Assembly (NCBI GenBank): GCA_035560005.1
Contig: DATMAN010000089.1
Coordinates: 1 to 51,796 of the forward strand
DNA from: Burkholderiales bacterium
GTDB taxonomy: Bacteria; Pseudomonadota; Gammaproteobacteria; Burkholderiales; Eutrophovitaceae
Direction: 5' to 3'
DNA length: 51,796 nucleotides
A model generated the notes under the pieces. That model worked only from the letters and a program-made list of their open reading frames with translations, did not search any database and was not told the DNA's origin. The stretch's first letter is position 1; each line of letters starts with the position of its first letter. The position numbers were made by a program, and so were the translations under genes. Of the stretch, positions 33,530-42,225 are shown piece after piece.

Positions 33530-34593
33530 GCGCGCCTCTCGAAACGGTGCACCCCGTCGGCGCCGGTGTGGCGCGTCAGGCGCCCCTGATGCCAGAGGTG
33601 ATGCAGGTGGGCGAGCGATTCGCCCATCGCGAAGAACAACTGGTGGTTGTCCAGCGGCCGGCGGAACAGGACCGGCATCAGCTCCGCCGCACTCTTCGGA
33701 CTGTGACAAGCGTCCAGCACTTCGCGCAGGCGTTCTTCGTGATGGCGGTGCAGCGCGGCGACGCGGCTGTGCGCGCCGCGGAAGGGAAGGCCGTGCGAAG
33801 GCAGCACGAGTACCCCGGCGGGTAACGTGCTGAATCGGTCGATCGAGCGCAGGAACAGCCGCAGCGGATCGCCTTCCGGTTCGATCGGCCAGACGCTGAC
33901 GTTGGTGCTGATCCTGGGCAGCAGCATGTCGCCCGAAATCAGCACGTCGAGTGCCTCGCAATACAATGCCGCGTGTTCCGGGGTGTGTCCGTAACCCACG
34001 ATCACGCGCCAGCGGTTCTCGCCGATGTGCAAATCGTCCCCATCCATCATGCGCCGGAACTGCGCCGGCGGCGCACTGACGCGCGCCCGGTAGGGATTGC
34101 CGCGACCCTCGATCGCGTTCACCCGCTCCCGATCCAGCCCGTTCACGGCAAAGAGTCGCGCGGTGGCCTGCGCACTGTAACCGGCGATGCGGTCGTAGTG
34201 GGCGTGCGCGGTCAGGTACTCCGACTCGGTCATCGTGAGCGGCGCACCGGAGCGCTCGATCAGCCAGCCGGCGTTGCCCATGTGATCGGGGTGGTAGTGG
34301 GTCACCACGACCTTTGTCAGCCCCGCTGCGCCGATGACTTCGGTGAAGATCCGCTCCCAGTGCGCCTGCGTGTCCGGCAGCGCGATGCCGCAGTCCACGG
34401 CCGCCCAGCCGCCGTCATCCCTCAGCAGCCAGAGATTGATGTGGTCCAGCGCGAAGGGCAACGGCATGCGCAGCCAGTAGACGCCGGGTGCGACTTCGCG
34501 CGCGCTGCCCGGGGCGGGGGGCTCGGCGAAGGGGAATTCGAGCGGTGCGGACGCTTCGGCCGCAAGCGCCCGGGCGGGCCTGGTCATGAGCAT
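33526..34593 (-). CDS. Metallo-beta-lactamase-fold hydrolase
   Basis: A 355-residue MBL-fold protein with the metal motif THYHPDHMGN (HxHxDH), further metal positions in VGYGHTPEHAALYC and DVLISGDMLL, and a closing PSHGLPFRGAHSR block followed by a helical C-terminal region (HHEERLREVLDACHSP), as in the LACTB2-like branch. Reactions range over thioesters, phosphoesters and RNA; the substrate is unknown. First gene of an operon with mtnA and the aldolase, divergent from liuR, with a LiuR-type site and a TAGAAT box upstream. The start may be ATG 34593 or ATG 34587. Confidence 0.85.
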   Translation of the reverse strand: MLMTRPARALAAEASAPLEFPFAEPPAPGSAREVAPGVYWLRMPLPFALDHINLWLLRDDGGWAAVDCGIALPDTQAHWERIFTEVIGAAGLTKVVVTHYHPDHMGNAGWLIERSGAPLTMTESEYLTAHAHYDRIAGYSAQATARLFAVNGLDRERVNAIEGRGNPYRARVSAPPAQFRRMMDGDDLHIGENRWRVIVGYGHTPEHAALYCEALDVLISGDMLLPRISTNVSVWPIEPEGDPLRLFLRSIDRFSTLPAGVLVLPSHGLPFRGAHSRVAALHRHHEERLREVLDACHSPKSAAELMPVLFRRPLDNHQLFFAMGESLAHLHHLWHQGRLTRHTGADGVHRFERRA

Positions 34594-34631
34594 CGAAATG
34601 CAGTGCGCCGCGCTTCGCGGCGAGCGATTGG

Positions 34632-34656
34632 ATTCTACTTGACGTTTACGTAAACT
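34632..34656 (-). promoter_or_regulatory. LiuR-type operator with -10 box facing the MBL-mtnA-aldolase operon
   Basis: GTTTACGTAAAC, a perfect 12-base palindrome, lies at 34644-34655. Read on the minus strand it is followed by TAGAAT (34637-34632), the same order as in the liu promoter at 35119-35147: GTTwACGTAAACGTmAnnTAGAmTCC is shared. The start of the MBL gene is 39 bases beyond. On the plus strand the same site lies just before the liuR ribosome site and could autoregulate liuR. Confidence 0.7.
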
Positions 34657-34665
34657 GGAGCCTGG

Positions 34666-35094
34666 ATGAAAGAGAGCTATACCATCACCGACCTGGCGCG
34701 CGAGTTCGGCATCACCACGCGCGCGATTCGCTTCTACGAAGACCACGGACTGCTCGCGCCCAGACGCGTGGGTCGTAACCGCGTGTACGGGAGCCGCGAT
34801 CGTGTCCGGCTCAAGCTCACGCTGCGGGGGAAGCGTCTGGGCTTGTCGCTCTCCGAGATCCGCGAGCTGCTGGACATGTACGACGCCGCCAAGGGCGAAA
34901 AGGCGCAGCTTCTCCGCTTTGTCGAAGTGCTGGAAAGGCGGCGCGCGATTCTCGAGCAACAGCGCGAGGACATCGAGGCGGTGCTGGGGGAGATCGCCCA
35001 GCTCGAAGCCCAATGCCGCAACCTCCTGGGGGAGCGGGGCGAGGGGGCGGCCGATAGCTCAGTGAGCGCTGACACATCAATCGTAAGAATCTGA
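34666..35094 (+). CDS. liuR: MerR-family regulator of leucine/isovalerate catabolism (LiuR)
   Basis: A 142-residue MerR-family protein: N-terminal winged helix YTITDLAREFGITTRAIRFYEDHGLL, then the family block LRGKRLGLSLSEIRELLDMYD, and a coiled dimer helix (LERRRAILEQQREDIEAVLGEIAQLEAQC). It has no metal-binding cysteine pattern. LiuR is known to repress leucine-degradation operons in Proteobacteria. It sits directly before the liu operon, has matching operators on both sides and is divergent from the MBL-mtnA-aldolase operon. ATG at 34666 with GGAG ahead; the operator overlaps this ribosome site. Confidence 0.92.
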   Translation: MKESYTITDLAREFGITTRAIRFYEDHGLLAPRRVGRNRVYGSRDRVRLKLTLRGKRLGLSLSEIRELLDMYDAAKGEKAQLLRFVEVLERRRAILEQQREDIEAVLGEIAQLEAQCRNLLGERGEGAADSSVSADTSIVRI

Positions 35095-35118
35095 TCAAAC
35101 GGTTTGTTGTTTCTTGGA

Positions 35119-35147
35119 GTGACGTTAACGTAAACGTAATCTAGACT
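35119..35147 (+). promoter_or_regulatory. LiuR-type operator and promoter of the liu operon
   Basis: TGACGTTAACGTAAACGT (35120-35137) matches the liuR-upstream site TGACGTTTACGTAAAC with one mismatch over 16 bases. A workable promoter is GTGACG (35119-35124), 17 bases, then TAGACT (35142-35147), with the operator in the spacer, the usual place for MerR-family sites. The first start codon (GTG 35168) follows 20 bases later. Confidence 0.75.
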
Positions 35148-35167
35148 CCCGGCAGGAAACCGGTCGC

Positions 35168-35617
35168 GTGTCCGCCTTCAAGCCCGCAAACCCATCCTTC
35201 GCCGAGCGCGTGCGCGACAGCTTCGAGCGCCAGGGCGTGATGGCGCTGCTCGGCGCGCGCTTGAACCGCGTCGAGCCGGGTCGGTGCGGGATCCACCTGC
35301 CGTACCGGCCCGAGCTTTCGCAGCAGCACGGCTATTTCCACGGCGGGATCATCGGTACCATCGCAGACTCCGCCGGCGGTTACGCAGCGTTCACGCTGAT
35401 GCCCGCGGATGCGAGCGTGCTCACGGTCGAGTACAAGATGAACCTGCTGGCTCCGGGAGACGGCGCGCTGCTGATCGCACGCGGGCGGGTGGTCAAGCCC
35501 GGTCGCACGCTGATCGTCGCCGCGGTGGACGCCGTCGTCGTGAAAGGCGGTCGCGAGACGCTGTGCGCCACGTTGCTGCAGACGCTGATGACCATGCACG
35601 GGAGGCCCGATCGATGA
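35168..35617 (+). CDS. PaaI-type hotdog thioesterase
   Basis: A 149-residue single hotdog-domain protein. The catalytic stretch is [26 protein letters not shown], with the HGG..aD pattern of PaaI thioesterases, and the central [13 protein letters not shown] strand. It likely hydrolyses an acyl-CoA of the pathway and frees CoA when an intermediate piles up. GTG at 35168 has AGGAAAC ahead. It is first in the liu operon and its stop overlaps the liuA start (ATGA). Confidence 0.88.
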   Translation: MSAFKPANPSFAERVRDSFERQGVMALLGARLNRVEPGRCGIHLPYRPELSQQHGYFHGGIIGTIADSAGGYAAFTLMPADASVLTVEYKMNLLAPGDGALLIARGRVVKPGRTLIVAAVDAVVVKGGRETLCATLLQTLMTMHGRPDR

Positions 35618-36801
35618 AACCCGGAGAAACCTTCAGGAAGGAATTTCACTCGCTCGACTTCGGCCTGGGGCAGGAAATCGACATGCTGCGCGAAAGCGTG
35701 CGCGCCTTCGCCGCGAAGGAGATCGCGCCGCGCGCCGCGGACATCGACCGCCAGAACGCCTTTCCGACGGATCTGTGGCGCAAGTTCGGTGCCCTCGGCG
35801 TGCTGGGCATCACCGCCGAGGAGGAATTCGGCGGCTCCAACATGGGCTATCTCGCCCACATCGTCGCGATGGAGGAGATCTCCCGCGCCTCGGCGTCGGT
35901 CGGCCTGTCCTATGGCGCTCACTCCAACCTCGCCGTCAATCAGCTCCAGCGCAACGGCACGCAGGCGCAAAAGCGCGCATACCTGCCCAAACTGATCTCC
36001 GGCGAGTACGTCGGCGCGCTGGCGATGAGCGAACCCGACTCCGGCTCCGATGTGGTGAGCATGAAGCTGCGCGCGGAGCGCAAGGGCGATCGTTACGTTC
36101 TCAACGGCAGCAAGATGTGGATCACCAACGGGCCGGACGCCGATGTGCTCGTGGTCTACGCCAAGACCGACGTGAAGGCCGGCGCCAAGGGCATCACGGC
36201 GTTCATCGTGGAGAAGGGCTTCAAGGGATTCTCGACCGCGCAGAAGCTGGACAAGCTCGGCATGCGCGGCTCCAATACCTGCGAGCTGGTGTTCCGGGAT
36301 TGCGAAGTGCCGGCCGAAAACGTGCTCGGCGAAGTGAACGAGGGCGTGCACGTGCTGATGAGCGGACTGGATTTCGAGCGCGCGGTGCTGGCCGGCGGCC
36401 CGCTCGGCATCATGCAGGCGTGCATGGACGTGGTGATCCCGTACGTGCATGAGCGCGTGCAGTTCGGGCAGCCGATCGGCGAGTTCCAGCTCATGCAGGG
36501 AAAGCTGGCCGACATGTACACCACGATGAACGCGTGCAAGGCCTACGTCTATGCCGTCGGACGGGCGTGCGACCGGGGGGAAACCACGCGCAAGGACGCG
36601 GCCGGGGCGATCCTTTACGCGGCGGAGAAGGCCACCTGGATGGCGGGCGAGGCGATCCAGGCGCTGGGCGGCAACGGCTACATCAACGAATATCCCACCG
36701 GGCGGTTGTGGCGCGACGCGAAGCTCTACGAGATCGGCGCGGGTACCTCGGAGATCCGCCGCTGGCTTATCGGCCGCGAGCTTTTTTCCGAAACGAAGTA
36801 G
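35614..36801 (+). CDS. liuA: Isovaleryl-CoA dehydrogenase
   Basis: A 395-residue FAD acyl-CoA dehydrogenase that oxidises isovaleryl-CoA to 3-methylcrotonyl-CoA. Family blocks are [36 protein letters not shown] and [30 protein letters not shown]. The catalytic base is Glu255 ([17 protein letters not shown]), at the position special to isovaleryl-CoA dehydrogenase rather than the C-terminal Glu of other members. Start ATG at 35614 overlaps the preceding stop. Confidence 0.96.
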   Translation: MKPGETFRKEFHSLDFGLGQEIDMLRESVRAFAAKEIAPRAADIDRQNAFPTDLWRKFGALGVLGITAEEEFGGSNMGYLAHIVAMEEISRASASVGLSYGAHSNLAVNQLQRNGTQAQKRAYLPKLISGEYVGALAMSEPDSGSDVVSMKLRAERKGDRYVLNGSKMWITNGPDADVLVVYAKTDVKAGAKGITAFIVEKGFKGFSTAQKLDKLGMRGSNTCELVFRDCEVPAENVLGEVNEGVHVLMSGLDFERAVLAGGPLGIMQACMDVVIPYVHERVQFGQPIGEFQLMQGKLADMYTTMNACKAYVYAVGRACDRGETTRKDAAGAILYAAEKATWMAGEAIQALGGNGYINEYPTGRLWRDAKLYEIGAGTSEIRRWLIGRELFSETK

Positions 36802-36930
36802 AAGCGTTTGGCGCAGGGCAAGCAGAGCAAACCTCGGGAGTCGATGTCTGGAGCGGGACGTGAAGAGCGGATCGGTGCCGACTGTTCAACATTCTTGGCG
36901 TTTCATCATCCGCGTCGATGATTGGCTGTC

Positions 36931-36960
36931 TTGTTCTTCCTCTGCGTCCCCTGCGGTCTC
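36931..36960. repeat. Repeat family A arm upstream of aceK
   Basis: CTTCCTCTGCGTCCCCTGCGG (36937-36957) is the reverse complement of the GCAGRGGACGCAGAGG-type arm. The weak partner may be GGCGCAGGGCAAGCAGAG (36811-36828), making a poor inverted pair across the 168-base gap between liuA and aceK. Confidence 0.4.
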
Positions 36961-36969
36961 GAGCCGGAA

Positions 36970-38796
36970 ATGACGACGGTTGCGGAACAGACCGAGCAGG
37001 ATCTGGCGTTCCTGATCGCGCAGGGGATGCTCGATGGCTTCAACCGGCACTACCGGCTCTTCCGGGAGACCAGCCGTTACGCGAAGTCGCTGTTCGAGAA
37101 CGGCCAGTGGGCGGAACTGCAGCGCATCTCCCGCGAGCGCATCGCCTTCTATTCGCGGCGCGTCGACGAAACGGTGCGGTACCTGCAGCGCCGCTTCAAC
37201 ACCGATGCGCTGCCCGACGCCGTCTGGCAGCGGGTCAAGCTGCATTACGTCGGGCTGCTGTCCAACCACAAGCAGCCCGAGCTGGCGGAAACCTTCTTCA
37301 ACTCGGTGAGCTGCCGCATCCTGCATCGCAGCTACTATCACAACGACTTCATCTTCGTGCGGCCCGCGCTGTCCACCGAGCACATCGATTCCGATCCGCC
37401 GACCTACCGCAGCTACTATCCGTCCCAGGCGCGATTGCGGCGGGTCTTGCGCGCGATCCTGGCCGAGTTCGCCCTGCGCAACCGTTTCCAGGATCTGGAG
37501 CGCGACCTGCGCTGCCTGCTGCGCGCCGCGCGCGCCCGGCTGCCTCGGCCCTTCGTGCCCGAGGCCAACCACCAGATCCAGGTGCTCTCCTCGCTGTTCT
37601 TCCGCAACAAGGGCGCGTACGTCATCGGCAAGATCGTCAACGGCAACCTCGAGATCCCGTTCGCGGTCCCGATCCTGCGCAACGACGACGGCACGCTCTA
37701 CCTTGACACCGTGCTGTTCGAGACCGATCAGCTCGCCATACTCTTCGGTTTCTCCCGCGCCTATTTCCTGGTGGACATGGAGGTGCCTTCCGGTTACGTG
37801 CAGTTCCTGCGCGGCCTGCTGCCGCGCAAGCCGGTGGCCGAGCTCTACACCATGCTGGGGCTGCAGAAGCACGGCAAGACGCTTTTCTACCGCGACTTCC
37901 TCCATCACTTGAGGCATTCGAGCGACCAGTTCACGATCGCGCCCGGCATCAAAGGCATGGTGATGCTGGTGTTCACGCTGCCCTCCTACCCGTACGTCTT
38001 CAAGGTCATCCGGGACGCGATCCTGCCGCCGAAGGAAATCACGCGCGAAGGCGTCAAGCAGAAGTACCTCATCGTCAAGCAGCACGACCGCGTGGGCCGA
38101 ATGGCGGACACGCTGGAGTACACCGACGTCGCGTTGCCCAAGGAGCGCTTCTCGGCGGAGCTGCTGGACGAGTTGCGCAGCGTGGCGCCCTCGGTGCTGG
38201 AGGACGAGGGCGACACGCTCATCATCAAGCACCTGTACGTCGAACGGCGCATGACGCCGCTCAACTTGTATCTCGATCAGGCTTCCGACGAGCAGGTGCG
38301 CCGCGCGGTCGAGGACTACGGCCTGGGGATCAAGCAGCTCGCCTGGGCCAATATCTTTCCGGGCGACATGCTGTTCAAGAACTTCGGCGTCACCCGCTAC
38401 GGGCGCATCGTGTTCTACGATTACGACGAGATCGCATACATGACCGACTGCAACTTCCGGCGCATCCCGCCGGCACCGACCCCCGAGGACGAATGGTCGG
38501 CCGAGCCGTGGTACCCGGTCGGGCCGAACGACGTCTTCCCCGAGGAATTCGCGGCCTTCCTGCTCGTCGATCCGCGCGTGCGCGAAGCCTTTCTCGCCGA
38601 ACATGCGGATCTCCTCGCCCCGGAGTTCTGGAACCGGGCCAAGGAGCGGATCGCCGGCGGCCACATCGAGGACGTCTTTCCTTATCCGGAGTCGATGCGC
38701 TTCCGGAACAGGCCGGCGTTTCGAAGCTCACCAACAAGGCAGCAAGACACGCAGGGACACGAAGGACAGCGCATGCGACGAGGTAGTTCTTCGTGA
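36970..38796 (+). CDS. aceK: Isocitrate dehydrogenase kinase/phosphatase
   Basis: A 608-residue bifunctional enzyme that phosphorylates isocitrate dehydrogenase to send carbon into the glyoxylate shunt, and reverses it. Typical blocks are RSYYHNDFIFVRPA, NKGAYVIGKI, LPSYPYVFKVIRDA, KQHDRVGRMADTLEY, WANIFPGDMLFKNFGVTRYGR and VFYDYDEIAYMTDCNFR; the Lys of VFKVI and Asp of FYDYDE are the ATP-site residues of the kinase fold. The chosen ATG (MTTVAEQTEQDL, 36970) begins the conserved part; an in-frame ATG at 36922 would add a hydrophobic leader from the spacer. The last ~23 residues (after RPAFRS) are encoded by repeat family A and are not family sequence. It sits inside the liu operon. Confidence 0.95.
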   Translation: MTTVAEQTEQDLAFLIAQGMLDGFNRHYRLFRETSRYAKSLFENGQWAELQRISRERIAFYSRRVDETVRYLQRRFNTDALPDAVWQRVKLHYVGLLSNHKQPELAETFFNSVSCRILHRSYYHNDFIFVRPALSTEHIDSDPPTYRSYYPSQARLRRVLRAILAEFALRNRFQDLERDLRCLLRAARARLPRPFVPEANHQIQVLSSLFFRNKGAYVIGKIVNGNLEIPFAVPILRNDDGTLYLDTVLFETDQLAILFGFSRAYFLVDMEVPSGYVQFLRGLLPRKPVAELYTMLGLQKHGKTLFYRDFLHHLRHSSDQFTIAPGIKGMVMLVFTLPSYPYVFKVIRDAILPPKEITREGVKQKYLIVKQHDRVGRMADTLEYTDVALPKERFSAELLDELRSVAPSVLEDEGDTLIIKHLYVERRMTPLNLYLDQASDEQVRRAVEDYGLGIKQLAWANIFPGDMLFKNFGVTRYGRIVFYDYDEIAYMTDCNFRRIPPAPTPEDEWSAEPWYPVGPNDVFPEEFAAFLLVDPRVREAFLAEHADLLAPEFWNRAKERIAGGHIEDVFPYPESMRFRNRPAFRSSPTRQQDTQGHEGQRMRRGSSS

Positions 38797-38817
38797 ACTT
38801 TCCCTCTTTGTGGTGAG
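38726..38817. repeat. Repeat family A inverted pair overlapping the 3' end of aceK
   Basis: Left arm 38726-38768 (CTCACCAACAAGG, CACGCAGGGACACGAAGGAC). Right arm 38786-38817 (TTCTTCGTGAAC, TTTGTGGTGAG), whose reverse complement begins CTCACCACAAAG and ends TTCACGAAGAAC. Both inner (CACGAAG/CTTCGTG) and outer (CTCACCA/TGGTGAG) ends pair. The aceK stop codon (38794-38796) lies in the right arm. Confidence 0.6.
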
Positions 38818-38840
38818 ACGCGGTTTTCATGGAGGTTCCT

Positions 38841-40025
<1,185 letters not shown>

Positions 40026-40101
40026 AGTCGATGTCGGAAACGCGCCGTCGCCTTGGATGCAAACAGATGGCATTGAACGCCGTGCGCCTTCGGAGTGAGA
40101 G

Positions 40102-41013
40102 ATGGTCGACAAGAAGATAGGATTCATCGGCGTCGGGATGATGGGCCACGGGATGGCGAAGAACCTGGTCGAGAAAGGCTTTCCGACCACGATCCTGGCG
40201 CACAGAAACCGCGCTCCCGTGGAAGACCTCGTCAAGCGCGGAGCGAAAGAAGCGAAAGACGTCGCCGCGCTGGTTGCGAGCTCGGACGTGGTGTTCCTCT
40301 GCGTCACCGGCTCGCCGCAGGTCGAGGACCTGGTGTACCGCAAGGACGGAATCCGGGACAGCGTGAAGCCGGGACAGATCGTGGTCGATACCTCGACCAG
40401 CCTGCCGTTCTCCACCCTGAGAATCGCGGCCGATCTCGCGGCCAAAGGCGCGCGCTTCGTGGACGCGCCGCTCACCCGCACGCCGGTGGAGGCGGAGCAG
40501 GGGCGGCTCAACACCATGGTGGGCGCCGACGCGGAAACCTTCCGGGAGATCGAGCCGGCGCTCAGGGCGTTCTGCGAGAACGTCTTCCACGTGGGCGAAG
40601 TAGGCGCCGGCCACAAGATCAAGCTCATCAACAATTTCGCGGCCATCGGGCAGATGGCCTTGATCGCCGAGGCGCTCATTGCCTGTGCCAAGCTCGGCGT
40701 CGATCCGAAGAAGTACTTTCAACTGGTATCCACGGGCGCGGCCAACTCCGGCATCTTTCAGATGCTGGCCGGCAAAGCGGTCGAGGGCGATTTCACCGGC
40801 ATGAAGTTCGGGTTGGCGAACGCGCTGAAGGACGTGCGCTATTACATGCAGATGGCGATGGAGGGCAGCGTGTCCGGCCCGATGGCCGCCTCGACGCTGA
40901 CCTCGCTCACGCAGGCCGTGAACCTGGGTTTCGGCGCACCGGAGCACCTGGTCGGCGCGCTGGTGCAGGCGCAGGCGAAGATCAACAACACCCCCTTCCC
41001 GCCAAAAACATGA
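40102..41013 (+). CDS. Beta-hydroxyacid dehydrogenase (3-hydroxyisobutyrate dehydrogenase-like)
   Basis: A 303-residue NAD(P) enzyme: N-terminal IGFIGVGMMGHGMAKNLVEKG, substrate loop VDTSTSLPFSTLRIA, VDAPLTRTPVEAEQGRL, and catalytic Lys in VGAGHKIKLINNF. The family oxidises 3-hydroxyisobutyrate, tartronate semialdehyde or related 3-hydroxy acids. The usual GG in the middle motif (VDAPVSGG) reads LTRTP here, so substrate may differ from true MmsB. Start ATG at 40102 with GGAGTGAGAG ahead. Confidence 0.88.
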   Translation: MVDKKIGFIGVGMMGHGMAKNLVEKGFPTTILAHRNRAPVEDLVKRGAKEAKDVAALVASSDVVFLCVTGSPQVEDLVYRKDGIRDSVKPGQIVVDTSTSLPFSTLRIAADLAAKGARFVDAPLTRTPVEAEQGRLNTMVGADAETFREIEPALRAFCENVFHVGEVGAGHKIKLINNFAAIGQMALIAEALIACAKLGVDPKKYFQLVSTGAANSGIFQMLAGKAVEGDFTGMKFGLANALKDVRYYMQMAMEGSVSGPMAASTLTSLTQAVNLGFGAPEHLVGALVQAQAKINNTPFPPKT

Positions 41014-41118
41014 AACACGGATTCGGAACGAACGCACCACCAAGGCCACGGGACAATCCAAGTACAGATTCGATCCTGGCGCGGCTTTCCTTGGTGCCTT
41101 CTGTGTCCGGGCGGTTCA
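41011..41118. repeat. Repeat family A inverted pair
   Basis: Outer ends TGAAAC (41011-41016) and GGTTCA (41113-41118), inner perfect 8-base pair CACCAAGG (41038-41045) and CCTTGGTG (41089-41096). The complete arms also share CGGA/TCCG blocks. It fills the 124-base gap between the dehydrogenase and RidA genes and overlaps the stop codon of the former. Confidence 0.6.
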
Positions 41119-41137
41119 TAACGGGTGTGGCGGAGTC

Positions 41138-41575
41138 ATGAGCGAGAAGAGACTGATTTCGTCGGGATCGAGCTTCGAGAAAGTCGCGGGCTACAGTCGC
41201 GCGGTGGTCGACGGCGACTGGGTATTCGTCTCCGGCACGACCGGCTACGACTACTCCACCATGACCATAGCGCCCGATCTCGAAAGCCAGGCGCGCCTGG
41301 CTTTCCGCAATATCGCGCACGCGCTGGCGCAGGCGGGTGCGAGCCTGGACGATGTGGTGCGCGTTCGCTACTACCTGACCGACCGCGAAGACTTCAAGAA
41401 ACTCGCGCCGCTATTCGGCGAGTTTCTGGGCCAGGCGCGCCCTGCGGCGACCGCGATCGTCTGCGCGCTCGTGGAAGACGCAATGAAGATCGAGATCGAA
41501 GTCACCGCGCGCCGTCGCGACCGGACGGTTGTGGCGAGCGGGGCCGATCGCATGAGCCAGCCCGGACGGGCCTGA
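41138..41575 (+). CDS. RidA/YjgF-family protein
   Basis: A 145-residue RidA-type trimer subunit: SGSSFEKVAGYSRAVVDGDWVFVSGTTG at the front, RNIAHALAQAGASLDDVVRVRYYLTD, and PAATAIVCALVEDAMKIEIEVTA at the end. The usual catalytic Arg (RPARTAV/RPASTTV) is replaced by PAATAIV, so deamination of imines by the canonical mechanism is not expected; many such members have unknown function. Part of the liu operon. Confidence 0.85.
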   Translation: MSEKRLISSGSSFEKVAGYSRAVVDGDWVFVSGTTGYDYSTMTIAPDLESQARLAFRNIAHALAQAGASLDDVVRVRYYLTDREDFKKLAPLFGEFLGQARPAATAIVCALVEDAMKIEIEVTARRRDRTVVASGADRMSQPGRA

Positions 41576-41592
41576 GTCGCATCGAGGAGAGC

Positions 41593-42195
41593 ATGCCAGA
41601 TCCCATCGAGTTCTACTTCGATTTTTCTTCGCCCTACGGCTACTTCGGCGCGACCCGCATTTCGGGCATCGCCGCCAGACACGGGCGCCAGGTGGCCTGG
41701 AAACCGATCCTGCTCGGCGCCGTGTTCAAGGTGACCGGCATGGGGCCGCTTCCCTCGCTGCCGCTCAAGGGGGACTACAGCCTTCGGGACATACGCCGAG
41801 TCTCGCGCCTGTGGCAGATCCCGTTCAACATGCCGAGCAAGTTCCCGATTCCCGGGCAGGCGCCTTCTCGCATCACTTACTGGATGCAAGCCCACCATCC
41901 GGCCAGGCAGGAGGCGGCGATCCTCGCCCTGTACCACGCGTACTTCGTCGAAGACCGCGATATCTCCAGCCCCGAAGTGGCCGCCGAGGTGGTCTCGTCC
42001 ATCGGCGTGGACCGTGCCGCACTGCTCGCAGCGACGCAGGACCCGGCGATGAAAGAAAGGTTGAGACAGGAAGTGGACGCCGCGATCGCCAAGGGCGTGT
42101 TCGGCTCGCCTTACATCATCGTGGACGGCGAGCCGTTCTGGGGTTCGGACCGGCTGGAGCACGTGGAACGCTGGCTCGCAACCGGCGGCTGGTGA
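41593..42195 (+). CDS. 2-hydroxychromene-2-carboxylate isomerase-like (DsbA-fold, kappa GST-like) protein
   Basis: A 200-residue thioredoxin-fold protein with a helical insert. The front IEFYFDFSSPYGYFGATRI has the Ser-Pro that activates glutathione in HCCA isomerases and kappa-class transferases; the cis-Pro region is GVFGSPYIIVDGEPFWGSDRLEHVERWL. It probably isomerises or conjugates a cyclic or unsaturated acid with glutathione. ATG at 41593 has GAGGAGAGC ahead. It stands beside a GST gene in the liu operon. Confidence 0.88.
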   Translation: MPDPIEFYFDFSSPYGYFGATRISGIAARHGRQVAWKPILLGAVFKVTGMGPLPSLPLKGDYSLRDIRRVSRLWQIPFNMPSKFPIPGQAPSRITYWMQAHHPARQEAAILALYHAYFVEDRDISSPEVAAEVVSSIGVDRAALLAATQDPAMKERLRQEVDAAIAKGVFGSPYIIVDGEPFWGSDRLEHVERWLATGGW

Positions 42196-42225
42196 GTTCC
42201 CGTATCCTCGCGGAGGACCGATCCG

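Noticed and set aside
35095..35118. A rho-independent terminator after liuR (CAAACGGTTTG followed by TTGTTTCTT)
   Set aside because: The stem is only five base pairs with a one-base loop, too short to be stable.
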